DNA from: Clostridiaceae bacterium
GTDB lineage: Bacteria; Bacillota; Clostridia; Oscillospirales; Acutalibacteraceae
NCBI GenBank assembly: GCA_030530095.1
Contig: JAUMVO010000005.1
Coordinates: 1-64,000, forward strand
Direction of reading: 5' to 3'
Length of the DNA: 64,000 nucleotides
The notes beneath the pieces were generated by a model that was not told where the DNA came from, searched no databases, and saw nothing but the letters and a program-made list of their open reading frames with translations. Of this stretch, positions 24,726-33,957 are shown piece after piece. A program made the position numbers and the translations under genes. Position 1 is the stretch's first letter. Every line of letters starts with the position of its first letter.

Positions 24726-24965
24726 TAACAATTTTTTCTAATGTTCTCAGAGCCTGTTTCGTAATTTCAAACAGCTATCACTCTATCTGATGTTACGAAA
24801 ACCCAAACGAAAGTGGTGATTTCGCAAGGTCAAGCTGAAAGAAACCGAGTTATATATTAAATGTAATGGTTATTTACCCGGGATGGTGAGGGAAACCCTT
24901 TCGGGTTCCCCCACCTGTTAAATTAATTAGTTAGCTAAGCTATATACTATATATAATATATTAAC
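24726..24965. other. Intergenic region with two inverted repeats
   Basis: No gene is visible. TTTCGTAA (24757-24764) and TTACGAAA (24793-24800) form an inverted repeat just upstream of the promoter. GGTGAGGGAAACCC (24885-24898) pairs with GGGTTCCCCCACC (24903-24915) around a TTTC loop with one bulge and one mismatch. The latter may end the transcript of the giant dockerin gene, but it has no clear U run. Confidence 0.5.
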
Positions 24966-27900
24966 TTAAGCTGCCTGGTTGATAGTAGCTGTGCCTGCTA
25001 CGTCATCTCTTACTGCATTGTAGTCAGCAAGACCGATTTCGCCGTCAGCACTGATATCAGCCGCGTCACGGTAAACGTCCTCAAGAACAACGATAGGTGT
25101 TGCACCGGAAGCCTTATCAACCGTGAAGATGTCGAATGCGTCGATAGCACCGTCACCGTTTACATCACCGAAGATAAGTACCTTGTAGATTGCAAGGTCG
25201 CCGATAGCCGGGATGTTAAGAGTAACGGTAGCGCCTGTACCGAAGAGACCTGCTGCAGAAGCTGCGGGGTTAAGAACTGCCTCAGCAACTGAGCCCTCAA
25301 CATAGTTGAGAAGGTCTGTGAGTGACTTGATAGCACCGGGAAGAACGCCCTTGATGAGCTTAATGCCAGTCTCAACATTGGAGATAACATTTGCATCAGT
25401 GGACTCGATAACTACGTTGCATACGAAGTTGTCGATAGCTGCCTGAAGCTTATCAGCTGCCTCGTCAACTCTGAGTCTGTTCTTTGTAGAATCAACTCTG
25501 TCATAGTCAACGAAGGTGTAAGCGCTGTGATCATAAAGGATAGCGTCATTACCGTTGAGGTTGTAACGAACACCGAGTGCCTTAACGAGCTGGCCGAGAG
25601 CTTCAGCCTGAGTCATGCCGTCAACTACATCATAGTAGTTAATGTTGTTAAGGATAACCTCAGCATTTGCGATAAGTCCGGTAAGCTCGCCGTCAAGGTA
25701 ATTATCGCCGTCTTCGAGCATTGAGCGTGACTTCTTAAGGAGGTCATGCTGAGCAATCATAAGCTGATACTTAGCGTCGAAGATCTCTGAGGGAAGCTTG
25801 CTGGAGTCAGCTGCAACTGCCTGAGCATTTGCAAGAGCGTCAGTGTAAGCTGCCCATGTTGCTGTTGTGTAGTCAGCTGCTACATAATTCTGAGCCTGTG
25901 CATAAGAAATTTCTCTGTTGAGGAACTGCTTCTGATAGGAAGCGGTAAGATTTCTTGTAAGGTTCATCATGAATGTTCTGTAGTAGCCGAGAAGAACGAT
26001 CTGGTTATCAACCTGGAGCTCTGAATAATCAGCAGGCTTCCAGTTAGCCATTGTTCTTGCATATTCATCGAGAGCCTCATTTGACGGATCCCAGAATGTG
26101 TTGTTAATACCGGTCTTGATATTAGCATTGGACTGAGCTGCGATGATTGCTTCGATGTCAGCCTGAGAAAGAGCCTCACCGTCAATGTACTTTTCGGGAG
26201 CTACGGGAGCTGTCAAAGCCTTGATCATGTTTCTGGTCTCTGTTCTCTGCTTCTCATACTGGAAGTACTCGAAGAGAGCGTGGTCAGCGAAGTCATAGTC
26301 TTCACCGTTTGCTCTGTCTTCAGCTGCGTCAAGAGCTGTCTGAAGCTTTGTAAGGTTTGTATCGGCGTCAGCACTTGCATAGTAACCGCCGTCGATAAGT
26401 GCCTGATAAGCTGCGTCAAGTTCTTCTGCAAGAGTCTCAAGAGTGGACTCGTTGAATACTGTTGAGAAGTTGGATGTAAGCTTGGGAGCTACCATTGCCT
26501 GTGCAGCTGCGTCAAGCTTTGTAAGGAATGCGTTATAGGCAGCTGTGTAGTCGCCTGTAAGAGATGCCTTTGTAACCTTCTGCACCTTTGCCCAAACGTC
26601 GTCAAGAACGCTTGTGTTGTAGTAATAGAAGGTCGGGAGCTGGAGACCGGTGATGGTCGAACGAGATTTCGTACCGTTCTTTTTATTACCGATTGTGATG
26701 TTGAGCTTACCGCCTGAGTAAGCAGTACCGGAAACGAGGTCGCCGTTAACCTTGAGCGGGAATACGGACATTTCGCATGAACCGCCGTCGTTATCCTTAT
26801 TTGCCATCCAGCCGTGGTCAGCGTCCTTATAGCTCGTATTCTCGTCTGCGCCGTGTACGTAGCCGCCTGCAGTTACGTTAGCCGTGAACATTGTCAGCGG
26901 GCTTGTAGGAGCTGTGTTTTGAGAAGCATCGATAACCCACGAAGTGTAGCTGCCTTCGTTCTTGAACGGAACGCCGAAGCCTGTGATACCGTCCTTAACG
27001 TTGGTGAAGATGATTGACTCATAAGCACCTCTGTACCAGTTGGTATATGTTGTTGCACCGAGGAAGCCGCCGGTGGTCTTGTAGTTCGAGGACTGAGCAA
27101 CTGTGCTCTGTGACGACTTCTGGCTGGTAACGTATGTTGTGTTTGTAGCATACTGTGTTCCGCCGATTGCCGTACCGTCCTTACCTGTGAAGGTATAAGC
27201 TATAGTAACCTGAACTGTTCTTGCGGTATTCGAAGAATTCGTAAGTGTAAGAGTTGTTTCCTCCCAAGGCTGAAGGGTCTTCGGAAGTGAAGTCGAAGTA
27301 CCGATTGTACCGTCGTTGGAGGTAACTGAAAGAACCTTAATAGCATAAGCGTTATCGGGGTTAGCAAGGTTTGTGCCGTCAACTGCGAGTGATGTTCTGT
27401 GCTTGAGAAGCATACCTGCAGAGCCGTTGGAAATCTTAAGAGTTTCTGTACCTGAAGTGTAGTAGTAGTTGTAGCCCTGTGAGTTCTCGAAGATCAACTG
27501 AGGATCAGCATAAACCTGAGGATCGCTCTTCCAGCCGAGGAACATAGTTACGAAAGGCATTGCTACGTCGAGAAGGCCGTTGTTGTAGAGCGTTGTAAGC
27601 TTACCTACAAGGTTCTTAACGTCTGTCTTAAGGTTTGAATGGTTAAGAAGAGCGTCAAGACTTGTATAGGTACCGCTTCTGAAGATATCCTGACCGAGAA
27701 CGGTGTTGGTTGCGCCGTTGAGGATGTAAACGATAAGCTTAACAGCCTGGTCAAGAATCTTGGTGTTGGTGAAGTAGCCCGAAGGTACGTCAAAAGCAGA
27801 AACAAATGTTGCGAAATCAAGATCTGAGATAGCGTTTACAAGCTTACCTCTGAGGATCTTCTCAAGGAAGGTGTTCGACGGAGCTTCAGCAGTTGTGATA

Positions 27901-30212
27901 CCGCTGTCGTTGAGAAGCTGGTTAAGCGGGAGAATCTTAAGAAGGATTGTGTTGAGCTTAGCCCACGGATCCTCAGGTTTCGTAATGTCGAATGATACGT
28001 TAACAAGCTTGGACATTCTCCAGCCCCACTCTGTTGTAGAGAGAGCCCAGTCGATTACCCAGTCAACCTTCTCGGTCCACTGTGATACATCGTAATCTGC
28101 CGGATAGGTCTGTGTCTCAGCGTCAGCACTGTTAAGAGCGCCCAGGTTATTCATTACCTTGAAGTAGCTGTTAGCTGTATCCTCACCGAGGTCGGCAAGG
28201 TTACGAAGGTAATACATACCGATATCCATACCCATAGTAAGAACTACGTTGGTCCAGTAAGTCTTATCCTTGCCCTCGATGAGAGCTCTGTTATTATAAT
28301 CAGAATAGATAAGAGCGTCGAAATCGTAGGAAGGCATGAGGTCTGTAAGGAGCTCACGAACTACGATAGCTGCGATTGAAAGCATATCCTGATGGATGAC
28401 GTTGTCGGGCCATACGATCTGCGGCATGAGAAGCTTAACGCACTCGCAAACAAGACCGTTGATAGCCTCGCTCTGTGTGCCGTTCATCATTGCATCATAG
28501 AACTGTGCTTCCATATAATAGTCGTCGATAATCTCCTCGGGAGCAATCGGGAATACCTTTCTTGCTACTGCAAGGATGTTACCTGCGAGCTTGTCAAGAT
28601 CGCCTGTTTCCCAAGCGAAGATGTCGTCTCTGGTGTAAGTTGTGCCCTTGGACTCCCAAGTCGGAAGTATTACGAGCTCAATTGCCTTACCTATAAAATC
28701 GTTAAGTGCGGGAAGGATTCTGGTTCTTGTGCAGCCTTCCTGGCCGGGGATGAACTCATTAGCCCAATCGCCTGTGATCTTATAGTTCCAGTTGAACATT
28801 GAGTAGTAAGAGCTCAGGTGGAGCGGAAGGTTACCCTTGAAGTACTCTTCCTGATAGCGATAGTAAGGAACGTCGTCGATTACGATGTAATCGGTGTACT
28901 CCCAAACATAAGGCTGCTGATCGGAGGTGAAGAAGGCGTTGTTCGGAAGACCGGTAACTTCTTTGCCGTTGCCGTCATAAATCTTGTTTGTGTCGGGATC
29001 TCTGTCGCCGATCTTGGTGAACTCAACGCCGAAGAGCTCAGCAACGAGCTTCTTAACGGAGCCGTTGAGAACTACTACTGCCATCTCGTCGAAGAGATAG
29101 GGAGCGAACTTGTAAACAAGGCCGAGTACGCTGTCAGAACCGTTAAGGTCGATGGTGATGTCGCCGTTGTTGATAGCGGCTCTTACCTTGGGAAGGAAGT
29201 AACCTTCATCGCCTGCGGTGTACCATTTAAGAGTCTGGTCGCCGTCGTAGCCCTCGGGTGCTCTGTAAACGTATTCGTCGGAGCCTTCAAATTCCTGATC
29301 CTTAGTGTACTCTACAGTAACAACCCAAGCACCCTTCTCGTAATCATAATCTCTCTGGGTGATTGTGTCGCCGGTCTTGGTGAAGTAACGCGAAGTGGTA
29401 TTGCTGGTCGGAAGAGCGTCGGTGTATCCGAGGTCGTAGCCTGCTGCATCCTCTCTGTAAGAGGTCCACTTCATCTTCTTTGTGAAGATACCCTTAACGA
29501 AATCGTTGAGGTAAGTAACCAGGTTAGCGTTAGTACCTGCTGTAGCATACTTTGTTCTGAGAGCAGCTGTGTCATCAGGTCTGTTGAAGAGCTTCTGGTA
29601 AATCATCGTCTTAGCAAAAGACGGAAGATCGGTAACGATACCGTTGATCTTGTTCATGTCAAGGCTTGCAAGAGCCGAGTTCGCAAGACCGAGGTCGATA
29701 CCGCTGGAAAGAATTGTGTTAACAGCCGTCGTGTTTTTGGAAAGCAACTCAAGCAGCTCATAGATGATGGTGAGCTGTGCAGTGCCTGAACGGCTCATAC
29801 CTGACTGCCAGCTTGAGAATTCGAGGTCCTCAAGAACGCCAAGGTTAACGAAAGTTGCCGCAAGGCCCCACGTACCGCTGGTCAAAGCGGCTCTGAAGGA
29901 GTCAAGAGTCTTACAGATTTCGTCAACGCTTGTAAGGTTAATGTAGATTGAAATGCCCACCTTGTTGAAAACTTCGCCCATGTTCAGATCCTGCTTTGTG
30001 GCAAGAATTCTGTCGAGCCAGTCCATTGTAATGGACATTCTCTCTTCCGTGGAAAGTCTTGTAACTGTTCCGTAAGGGCTGTATGCGGCAAGAGATGTAA
30101 GGTTAGCTGCCGTCTGGTAGCTCGTCTTAGCTGCGAAAGCCGCAACAGTGAGAGATGATAAAATCATGATAACTGCAAGAAATACGCTTAACAGTTTGGT
30201 AGATTTTTTCAT
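24966..30212 (-). CDS. Giant secreted dockerin-tailed protein
   Basis: A 1748-residue exported protein with a signal peptide (1-28, ending AAFAA). The last ~65 residues are a dockerin-like module: GDVNGDGAIDAFDIFTVDKA and DISADGEIGLADYNAVRDDV carry two calcium-loop patterns. Between them lies a long helical and beta region with no glycoside hydrolase signature I can recognise. FIVAR-like helical segments are suggested around NYVAADYTTATWAAYTDAL. The ATG at 30212 is chosen because AGGAGG lies 7 nt before it and a signal peptide starts there; the frame stays open for 74 further codons upstream, but that part is a structured leader, not protein-like. Expressed from a promoter at 30628-30656 through a ~400-nt leader. 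Probably a surface or extracellular complex component. Confidence 0.75.
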   Translation of the reverse strand: MKKSTKLLSVFLAVIMILSSLTVAAFAAKTSYQTAANLTSLAAYSPYGTVTRLSTEERMSITMDWLDRILATKQDLNMGEVFNKVGISIYINLTSVDEICKTLDSFRAALTSGTWGLAATFVNLGVLEDLEFSSWQSGMSRSGTAQLTIIYELLELLSKNTTAVNTILSSGIDLGLANSALASLDMNKINGIVTDLPSFAKTMIYQKLFNRPDDTAALRTKYATAGTNANLVTYLNDFVKGIFTKKMKWTSYREDAAGYDLGYTDALPTSNTTSRYFTKTGDTITQRDYDYEKGAWVVTVEYTKDQEFEGSDEYVYRAPEGYDGDQTLKWYTAGDEGYFLPKVRAAINNGDITIDLNGSDSVLGLVYKFAPYLFDEMAVVVLNGSVKKLVAELFGVEFTKIGDRDPDTNKIYDGNGKEVTGLPNNAFFTSDQQPYVWEYTDYIVIDDVPYYRYQEEYFKGNLPLHLSSYYSMFNWNYKITGDWANEFIPGQEGCTRTRILPALNDFIGKAIELVILPTWESKGTTYTRDDIFAWETGDLDKLAGNILAVARKVFPIAPEEIIDDYYMEAQFYDAMMNGTQSEAINGLVCECVKLLMPQIVWPDNVIHQDMLSIAAIVVRELLTDLMPSYDFDALIYSDYNNRALIEGKDKTYWTNVVLTMGMDIGMYYLRNLADLGEDTANSYFKVMNNLGALNSADAETQTYPADYDVSQWTEKVDWVIDWALSTTEWGWRMSKLVNVSFDITKPEDPWAKLNTILLKILPLNQLLNDSGITTAEAPSNTFLEKILRGKLVNAISDLDFATFVSAFDVPSGYFTNTKILDQAVKLIVYILNGATNTVLGQDIFRSGTYTSLDALLNHSNLKTDVKNLVGKLTTLYNNGLLDVAMPFVTMFLGWKSDPQVYADPQLIFENSQGYNYYYTSGTETLKISNGSAGMLLKHRTSLAVDGTNLANPDNAYAIKVLSVTSNDGTIGTSTSLPKTLQPWEETTLTLTNSSNTARTVQVTIAYTFTGKDGTAIGGTQYATNTTYVTSQKSSQSTVAQSSNYKTTGGFLGATTYTNWYRGAYESIIFTNVKDGITGFGVPFKNEGSYTSWVIDASQNTAPTSPLTMFTANVTAGGYVHGADENTSYKDADHGWMANKDNDGGSCEMSVFPLKVNGDLVSGTAYSGGKLNITIGNKKNGTKSRSTITGLQLPTFYYYNTSVLDDVWAKVQKVTKASLTGDYTAAYNAFLTKLDAAAQAMVAPKLTSNFSTVFNESTLETLAEELDAAYQALIDGGYYASADADTNLTKLQTALDAAEDRANGEDYDFADHALFEYFQYEKQRTETRNMIKALTAPVAPEKYIDGEALSQADIEAIIAAQSNANIKTGINNTFWDPSNEALDEYARTMANWKPADYSELQVDNQIVLLGYYRTFMMNLTRNLTASYQKQFLNREISYAQAQNYVAADYTTATWAAYTDALANAQAVAADSSKLPSEIFDAKYQLMIAQHDLLKKSRSMLEDGDNYLDGELTGLIANAEVILNNINYYDVVDGMTQAEALGQLVKALGVRYNLNGNDAILYDHSAYTFVDYDRVDSTKNRLRVDEAADKLQAAIDNFVCNVVIESTDANVISNVETGIKLIKGVLPGAIKSLTDLLNYVEGSVAEAVLNPAASAAGLFGTGATVTLNIPAIGDLAIYKVLIFGDVNGDGAIDAFDIFTVDKASGATPIVVLEDVYRDAADISADGEIGLADYNAVRDDVAGTATINQAA

Positions 30213-30621
30213 TGTTTTTCCTCCTATAATTATTGCAAATTTGATTGCTTTCACTTCTGTTTCAAGATACCGGCGGAAGTGAAACACCGGCGTTTGCGAC
30301 TGCGTTTGTTTCCTGCCTCTGACCGCCCCTCGATAACTCGTAGGGAGGTTTCCGCAAACACTGTCAAATTTGACTCGGTTCTGTCCCCCACCGTTCCCAA
30401 AGCATACTGCAAAAGGCGGGAGACGATGATACACACCCGAGGTCCTGTTACCAAAGGATGTGTATCAAGAGGTTGGTGGTCCCGCCCCGCCTAAAAAGTC
30501 GCCGCACACGCGCGCACGTATGCACGCGCACACGTACCGTATTTTAAGCGATATTCGGGCGGTCGGAAACTTAGCGCCTGTAAATTCAGACACTACGCCC
30601 CTTTACACCACTCCTATGGTT
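30213..30621 (-). promoter_or_regulatory. Long structured 5' leader of the giant dockerin gene
   Basis: About 405 nt separate the inferred start site (~30621) from the ATG. On the minus strand it can fold into several stems. The outer GGCGGGA/TCCCGCC (30480-30486 with 30415-30421) encloses a 9-bp stem (30459-30467 with 30427-30435) and is followed by TTTT. A 9-bp stem (30353-30361 with 30290-30298) encloses 54 nt. A 9-bp stem TTTCACTTC/GAAGTGAAA (30276-30284 with 30249-30257) ends just before the ribosome binding site. A perfect 12-bp palindrome, GTCAAATTTGAC, lies at 30363-30374. I could not match it to a known riboswitch class. Confidence 0.55.
30503..30537. other. 35-bp alternating pyrimidine-purine tract (Z-DNA-prone)
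   Basis: Every step from 30503 to 30537 alternates pyrimidine and purine, mostly CG and CA/TG with a single TA in a GTATG context. Such runs can flip to Z-DNA under negative supercoiling. It lies inside the transcribed leader, about 85-120 bp downstream of the start site. Confidence 0.8.
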
Positions 30622-30627
30622 AAACCA

Positions 30628-30656
30628 ATTATAAGATTTTTACCTTTAAAAGTCAA
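30628..30656 (-). promoter_or_regulatory. Strong sigma-A-type promoter of the giant dockerin gene
   Basis: TTGACT (30651-30656) and a perfect TATAAT (30628-30633) on the minus strand, exactly 17 bp apart. A 14-bp palindrome, AATTGTTAACAATT (30777-30790), lies about 120 bp upstream and could bind a regulator. Confidence 0.8.
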
Positions 30657-30944
30657 TAAAAACGGCTCAATTTATTCCCGCTTTATTACCATTTTTACTA
30701 TTTTCACAAACAAAATTGTGATTTTTGGGCAAATTATTCAAACGATTTTGGCAATTTTCAAATAAAATTATGAACAAATTGTTAACAATTCAGAATTTGT
30801 CATTTTTTGAACAAAACTATGAACAAAATTTCAATCAAATTAACATTATTGGATATTATGTCGATTAATTTTCACCTGCTTCAATATGTTGTGGCAGGGC
30901 ATTTTATCGAATAGAAAATATAGGGGGACATCCTCCTATGTACA
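30657..30944. other. AT-rich intergenic region without a gene
   Basis: Strongly AT-rich DNA with repeated TGAACAAA motifs and the palindrome at 30777-30790. No open frame with a ribosome binding site was seen on either strand. Confidence 0.6.
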
Positions 30945-31137
30945 ACTTTGAGTTTGTCGGGGAGATTGGTTTATCGCCAAACGTTGCTTCCCCTTGTAGG
31001 GGAAGCTGGATTTTTGCGAAGCAAAAAGACTGATGAGGTCGTAGTTTACCTCATCCACCGCCTTACGGCGGTCCCCCTTCCCCTGAGAGGGGAAGGAACG
31101 AAAGAGGTTTATTAATCTCCCCGACAAACTCCGATTT
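30945..31137. repeat. Dispersed multi-hairpin repeat, family A, copy 2
   Basis: Nearly identical to copy 1 and in the same orientation: it begins GAGTTTGTCGGGGAG (30950 onward), carries the same five hairpins and ends in CTCCCCGACAAACTCCGATTT. Here the two ends are better complementary to each other than in copy 1. It lies next to the MITE-like element at 31162. Confidence 0.85.
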
Positions 31138-31161
31138 GCAAAATAAGAAAAGGACGGGATT

Positions 31162-31439
31162 AGGGCACTGTTCACAAGGATGATTAGCCCAAAAATCGCT
31201 TCTTTTCCGCTATAACTTACTTAAAATCGGGGTTAGGCGTCAGCCTTAACCCCGATTTGTGCGATTGTTCTAACGAAAAATAATCTGATTTTTGGGTGCA
31301 AAGCAGTTTTGGCAAAGTAGTTTTAGTTCATAAAGTGATTATAAAATCCCCGCAATACTGACGTATTACGGGGATTTTTAATTGCTTTAGGGACAAAAGG
31401 ACAAAGCCAAAACCTATTCATCCTTGTGAACAGTGCCCT
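31162..31439. mobile_element. 278-bp MITE-like element with perfect 22-bp terminal inverted repeats
   Basis: The left end (31162-31183, AGGGCACTGTTCACAAGGAT plus GA) is the exact reverse complement of 31418-31439, and the match continues for 3 of the next 4 bases. There is no open reading frame inside, so it is non-autonomous. It contains two strong hairpins, 31224-31258 (one T bulge) and 31343-31378 flanked by A and T runs. No convincing target-site duplication was found. Confidence 0.8.
31343..31380. terminator. Bidirectional terminator-like hairpin inside the MITE
   Basis: AAAATCCCCG (31343-31352) pairs with CGGGGATTTT (31369-31378), extended inward by AATAC/GTATT around TGAC. The flanking A and T runs suit termination in both directions, notably of the lipoprotein transcript that ends at 31463. 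Confidence 0.65.
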
Positions 31440-31462
31440 TTTCCTTAAATATTAATGCAATC

Positions 31463-32173
31463 TTACTTCGTTACGAAGTTTTCCTTTACGTAGCTCAGGA
31501 AATCAAAGCTCTCGTCATAGCCGACGCCGTCAGTGCAGATATAATTAATAAGGTAAATCTGCGCATTGTACAGATAGTATACCGATACAGCGTAATGAAT
31601 TACCTTGCCGTCAGCATCCTTGAAAATATAGGTCGCCGCATATGCCGGAGACTCTGTCTGACTGAGTGAGAACAATTCGGTTTCCATGTTTGCATCCTGT
31701 CCGTTCTCTTTAAGCTGATTGACAAACTCCTGATTGGAAGCGATATTCTGGTCAACAAAATCATTGAAGGTGTAATCTGCGCTCGTCTCGGATGCAAACG
31801 TCACCGACACCGTGCATTTGCCGTCTGTTCCCCTCTTGGTGAACACACTGTTCTCATCGACATCCCAGCCTGAGGGCATCTTGAACGCATAGTCCTTGGT
31901 ATCAATCATTCCGTCGTGAACGAAGCCGCCGCCGACATCGTAGTAATTGTACTGCGGATTGCCGTCATCGTCATAAACGATGTTGCCCTTGTCATCGGTT
32001 TCGTAAATTCTTACGAGGCCCTTGTCGTTGTAAACCGCATAGCCGTTTTCGTTATAGGCAACGGGCTTGTCGTAGCCGTAGAGGTCCTCCTGTTTCGGCT
32101 TCTTACCGCAGGCAGCAAAGCAGAGTACAACCAATACCGCCGCTAAAACAACCGCCAAAATCTTTTTAATCAT
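31463..32173 (-). CDS. Predicted lipoprotein of unknown function
   Basis: A 236-residue exported protein. The N terminus MIKKILAVVLAAVLVVLCFAAC carries a lipobox (LCFAAC, lipidated Cys at about residue 22), so it should be anchored on the outer face of the membrane. The first ~60 mature residues are Tyr/Asn/Asp-rich (KPVAYNENGYAVYND, VRIYETDDKGNIVYDDDG). The C-terminal ~150 residues resemble PsbP/DUF-type folds that follow clostridial lipoboxes (FKMPSGWDVDENS), but I cannot assign a function. It follows proS by 40 bp and is the last gene before the MITE. Confidence 0.75.
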   Translation of the reverse strand: MIKKILAVVLAAVLVVLCFAACGKKPKQEDLYGYDKPVAYNENGYAVYNDKGLVRIYETDDKGNIVYDDDGNPQYNYYDVGGGFVHDGMIDTKDYAFKMPSGWDVDENSVFTKRGTDGKCTVSVTFASETSADYTFNDFVDQNIASNQEFVNQLKENGQDANMETELFSLSQTESPAYAATYIFKDADGKVIHYAVSVYYLYNAQIYLINYICTDGVGYDESFDFLSYVKENFVTK

Positions 32174-32213
32174 TTCAAATTCCTCCGTTTGTCAGAATGT
32201 TCCTTTTCATTTA

Positions 32214-33650
32214 TCAGTATGCCTTACCCCAATAAAGCATCTTGGTCGCAGGCTTGCCGCAGCAGACGCAGACGTCGCCCAGATTTTCCTGCTCGAACGG
32301 TATGCAGCGCGAGGTAACCGTAGCCTCATCCTTGAGTCTGTCCTCGCACTCGCGCGAGCCGCACCACATAGCCTTGATAAAGCCGGGCTTGTTGTCGGCT
32401 ATGTCCTTAAGCTCGTCTAGGTTGTGCGCGACGTAGGTCATCTCTTTCCTGCGCTCAAGCGCCTTCTCATAAAGTCCGTTATGTACCGCTTCGAGAAGCT
32501 CGGGGATTCTGGTCTCAAGCTCATCAAGCGAAACAAATATCTTTTCACGGTTATCGCGGCGAACGATAACGCACTGATTGTTTTCAATGTCCTTGGGACC
32601 GATTTCAAGACGCAGCGGAACGCCCTTCATCTCGTACTCGGCAAATTTCCAACCCGCCGAATTTTCGGTTATGTCAGCCTTGACGCGGCAGAACTTCGCA
32701 AGTCTGTCGGTAAGCTCCTGCGCCTTTTCAAGCACGCCCTCCTTATGCTGGGCAATCGGAACAACGACTACCTGAATCGGTGCAATCTTGGGCGGGAGAA
32801 CAAGGCCGTTGTCGTCGCCGTGAGTCATAATGATAGCGCCGATAAGTCTCGTCGTAACGCCCCATGACGTCTGGAACGGATACTGAAGCGTATTGTTCTT
32901 ATCCATATACTGAATGTCAAACGCCCTTGCAAATCCGTCGCCGAAGAAATGCGACGTGCCCGACTGCAGCGCCTTGCCGTCGTGCATAAGAGCCTCAATC
33001 GTATAGGTCTCAACCGCACCCGCAAAACGTTCCTTCTCGGTCTTGATACCCTTGATTACGGGTATGGCAAGTGCGTTTTCGCAGAAGTCGGCATAGACGT
33101 TGAGCATCTGAATGGTTTCCTGCTGCGCTTCCTCGGCAGTGGCGTGGATGGTATGTCCCTCCTGCCAGAGAAATTCACGGGTACGAAGGAAAGGTCTTGT
33201 CGTCTTTTCCCAGCGTACAACCGATACCCACTGATTGTAGAGCTTCGGCAGGTCGCGGTAGGAATGGATAATCTGCTTATAGTGGTCGCAGAAAAGTGTT
33301 TCGGAAGTCGGCCTAACGCACAGTCTTTCCTCAAGCTTTTCCTCGCCGCCGTGAGTTACCCACGCAACCTCGGGAGCAAAGCCCTCGACGTGATCCTTTT
33401 CCTTATTTAACAGACTTTCGGGAATGAACATCGGCATACAGACGTTTTCGTGCCCCGTTGCCTTGAACATACCGTCAAGCGTTTTCTGTATGTTTTCCCA
33501 GATAGCGTAGCCGTAGGGACGGATTACCATACAGCCCTTGACGCTCGTGTAATCCGCAAGCTCCGCCTTTTTGACGACGTCGGTGTACCACTTGGCGAAA
33601 TCCTCGTCCATAGCGGTAATGTCGTCTACCATTTTCTTCTGTTCAGCCAT
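32214..33650 (-). CDS. proS: Prolyl-tRNA synthetase (archaeal/eukaryotic-like short form)
   Basis: A 478-residue class II aminoacyl-tRNA synthetase that charges tRNA-Pro. It contains the motif 2/3 regions RPTSETLF and [12 protein letters not shown], an anticodon-binding domain (about 285-385) and a zinc-type C-terminal domain with paired Cys ([26 protein letters not shown]). The absence of the inserted editing domain and the C-terminal extension ending in Tyr define the ProS type 3 (archaeal/eukaryotic-like) form rather than the ~570-residue bacterial type. Start ATG at 33650 follows AAAGGATG. It lies 25 bp after the acyl carrier protein gene; no T-box leader is visible. Confidence 0.95.
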   Translation of the reverse strand: MAEQKKMVDDITAMDEDFAKWYTDVVKKAELADYTSVKGCMVIRPYGYAIWENIQKTLDGMFKATGHENVCMPMFIPESLLNKEKDHVEGFAPEVAWVTHGGEEKLEERLCVRPTSETLFCDHYKQIIHSYRDLPKLYNQWVSVVRWEKTTRPFLRTREFLWQEGHTIHATAEEAQQETIQMLNVYADFCENALAIPVIKGIKTEKERFAGAVETYTIEALMHDGKALQSGTSHFFGDGFARAFDIQYMDKNNTLQYPFQTSWGVTTRLIGAIIMTHGDDNGLVLPPKIAPIQVVVVPIAQHKEGVLEKAQELTDRLAKFCRVKADITENSAGWKFAEYEMKGVPLRLEIGPKDIENNQCVIVRRDNREKIFVSLDELETRIPELLEAVHNGLYEKALERRKEMTYVAHNLDELKDIADNKPGFIKAMWCGSRECEDRLKDEATVTSRCIPFEQENLGDVCVCCGKPATKMLYWGKAY

Positions 33651-33675
33651 TTTTTACATCCTTTATATATAATGA

Positions 33676-33900
33676 TTAGTTTTCTTCTATGTATTTAACG
33701 ATGTCGCCTACAGTCCTGAATGAAGCGACTGCCGAGTCGGGAACCTCAACCCTGAACTCGTCCTCAAAGCTCATAACGAGGTCGACAAGGTCAAGACTGT
33801 CTGCGTCAAGATCCTCACGGATAACGGTTTCGGGAGTTACCTCGCTCTCATCAAGCTCAAACTGCTCGCAAATGATTTCTCTTACTTTCTCAAAAACCAT
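33676..33900 (-). CDS. acpP: Acyl carrier protein
   Basis: A 74-residue carrier protein with the 4'-phosphopantetheine attachment motif DADSLDLVDLV (Ser at about residue 35). It is acidic and of standard ACP length. It carries growing acyl chains in fatty acid (or a dedicated) biosynthesis; no fab genes are near, so it may be a secondary ACP. ATG at 33900 follows AAGGAG. Gaps are 57 bp to the phosphohexomutase and 25 bp to proS. Confidence 0.93.
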   Translation of the reverse strand: MVFEKVREIICEQFELDESEVTPETVIREDLDADSLDLVDLVMSFEDEFRVEVPDSAVASFRTVGDIVKYIEEN

Positions 33901-33957
33901 AATGATTCTCCTTTAAGAAATATTGCTATACTTATTTTAAGTATTATTTACGCTTTG

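Noticed and set aside
22318..30212. Cellulosome gene cluster
   Set aside because: Dockerin-like modules are present but no glycoside hydrolase, carbohydrate-binding module or multi-cohesin scaffoldin was recognised.
30213..30434. Upstream extension of the giant dockerin gene frame by 74 codons
   Set aside because: A perfect ribosome binding site and a signal peptide begin at 30212, and the extension lies in hairpin-rich leader DNA with no protein-like pattern.
30213..30621. tmRNA, RNase P or SRP RNA in the long leader
   Set aside because: None of the invariant segments (tmRNA TψC-like 3' end and tag frame, RNase P core blocks, SRP GGAAG loop) could be found.
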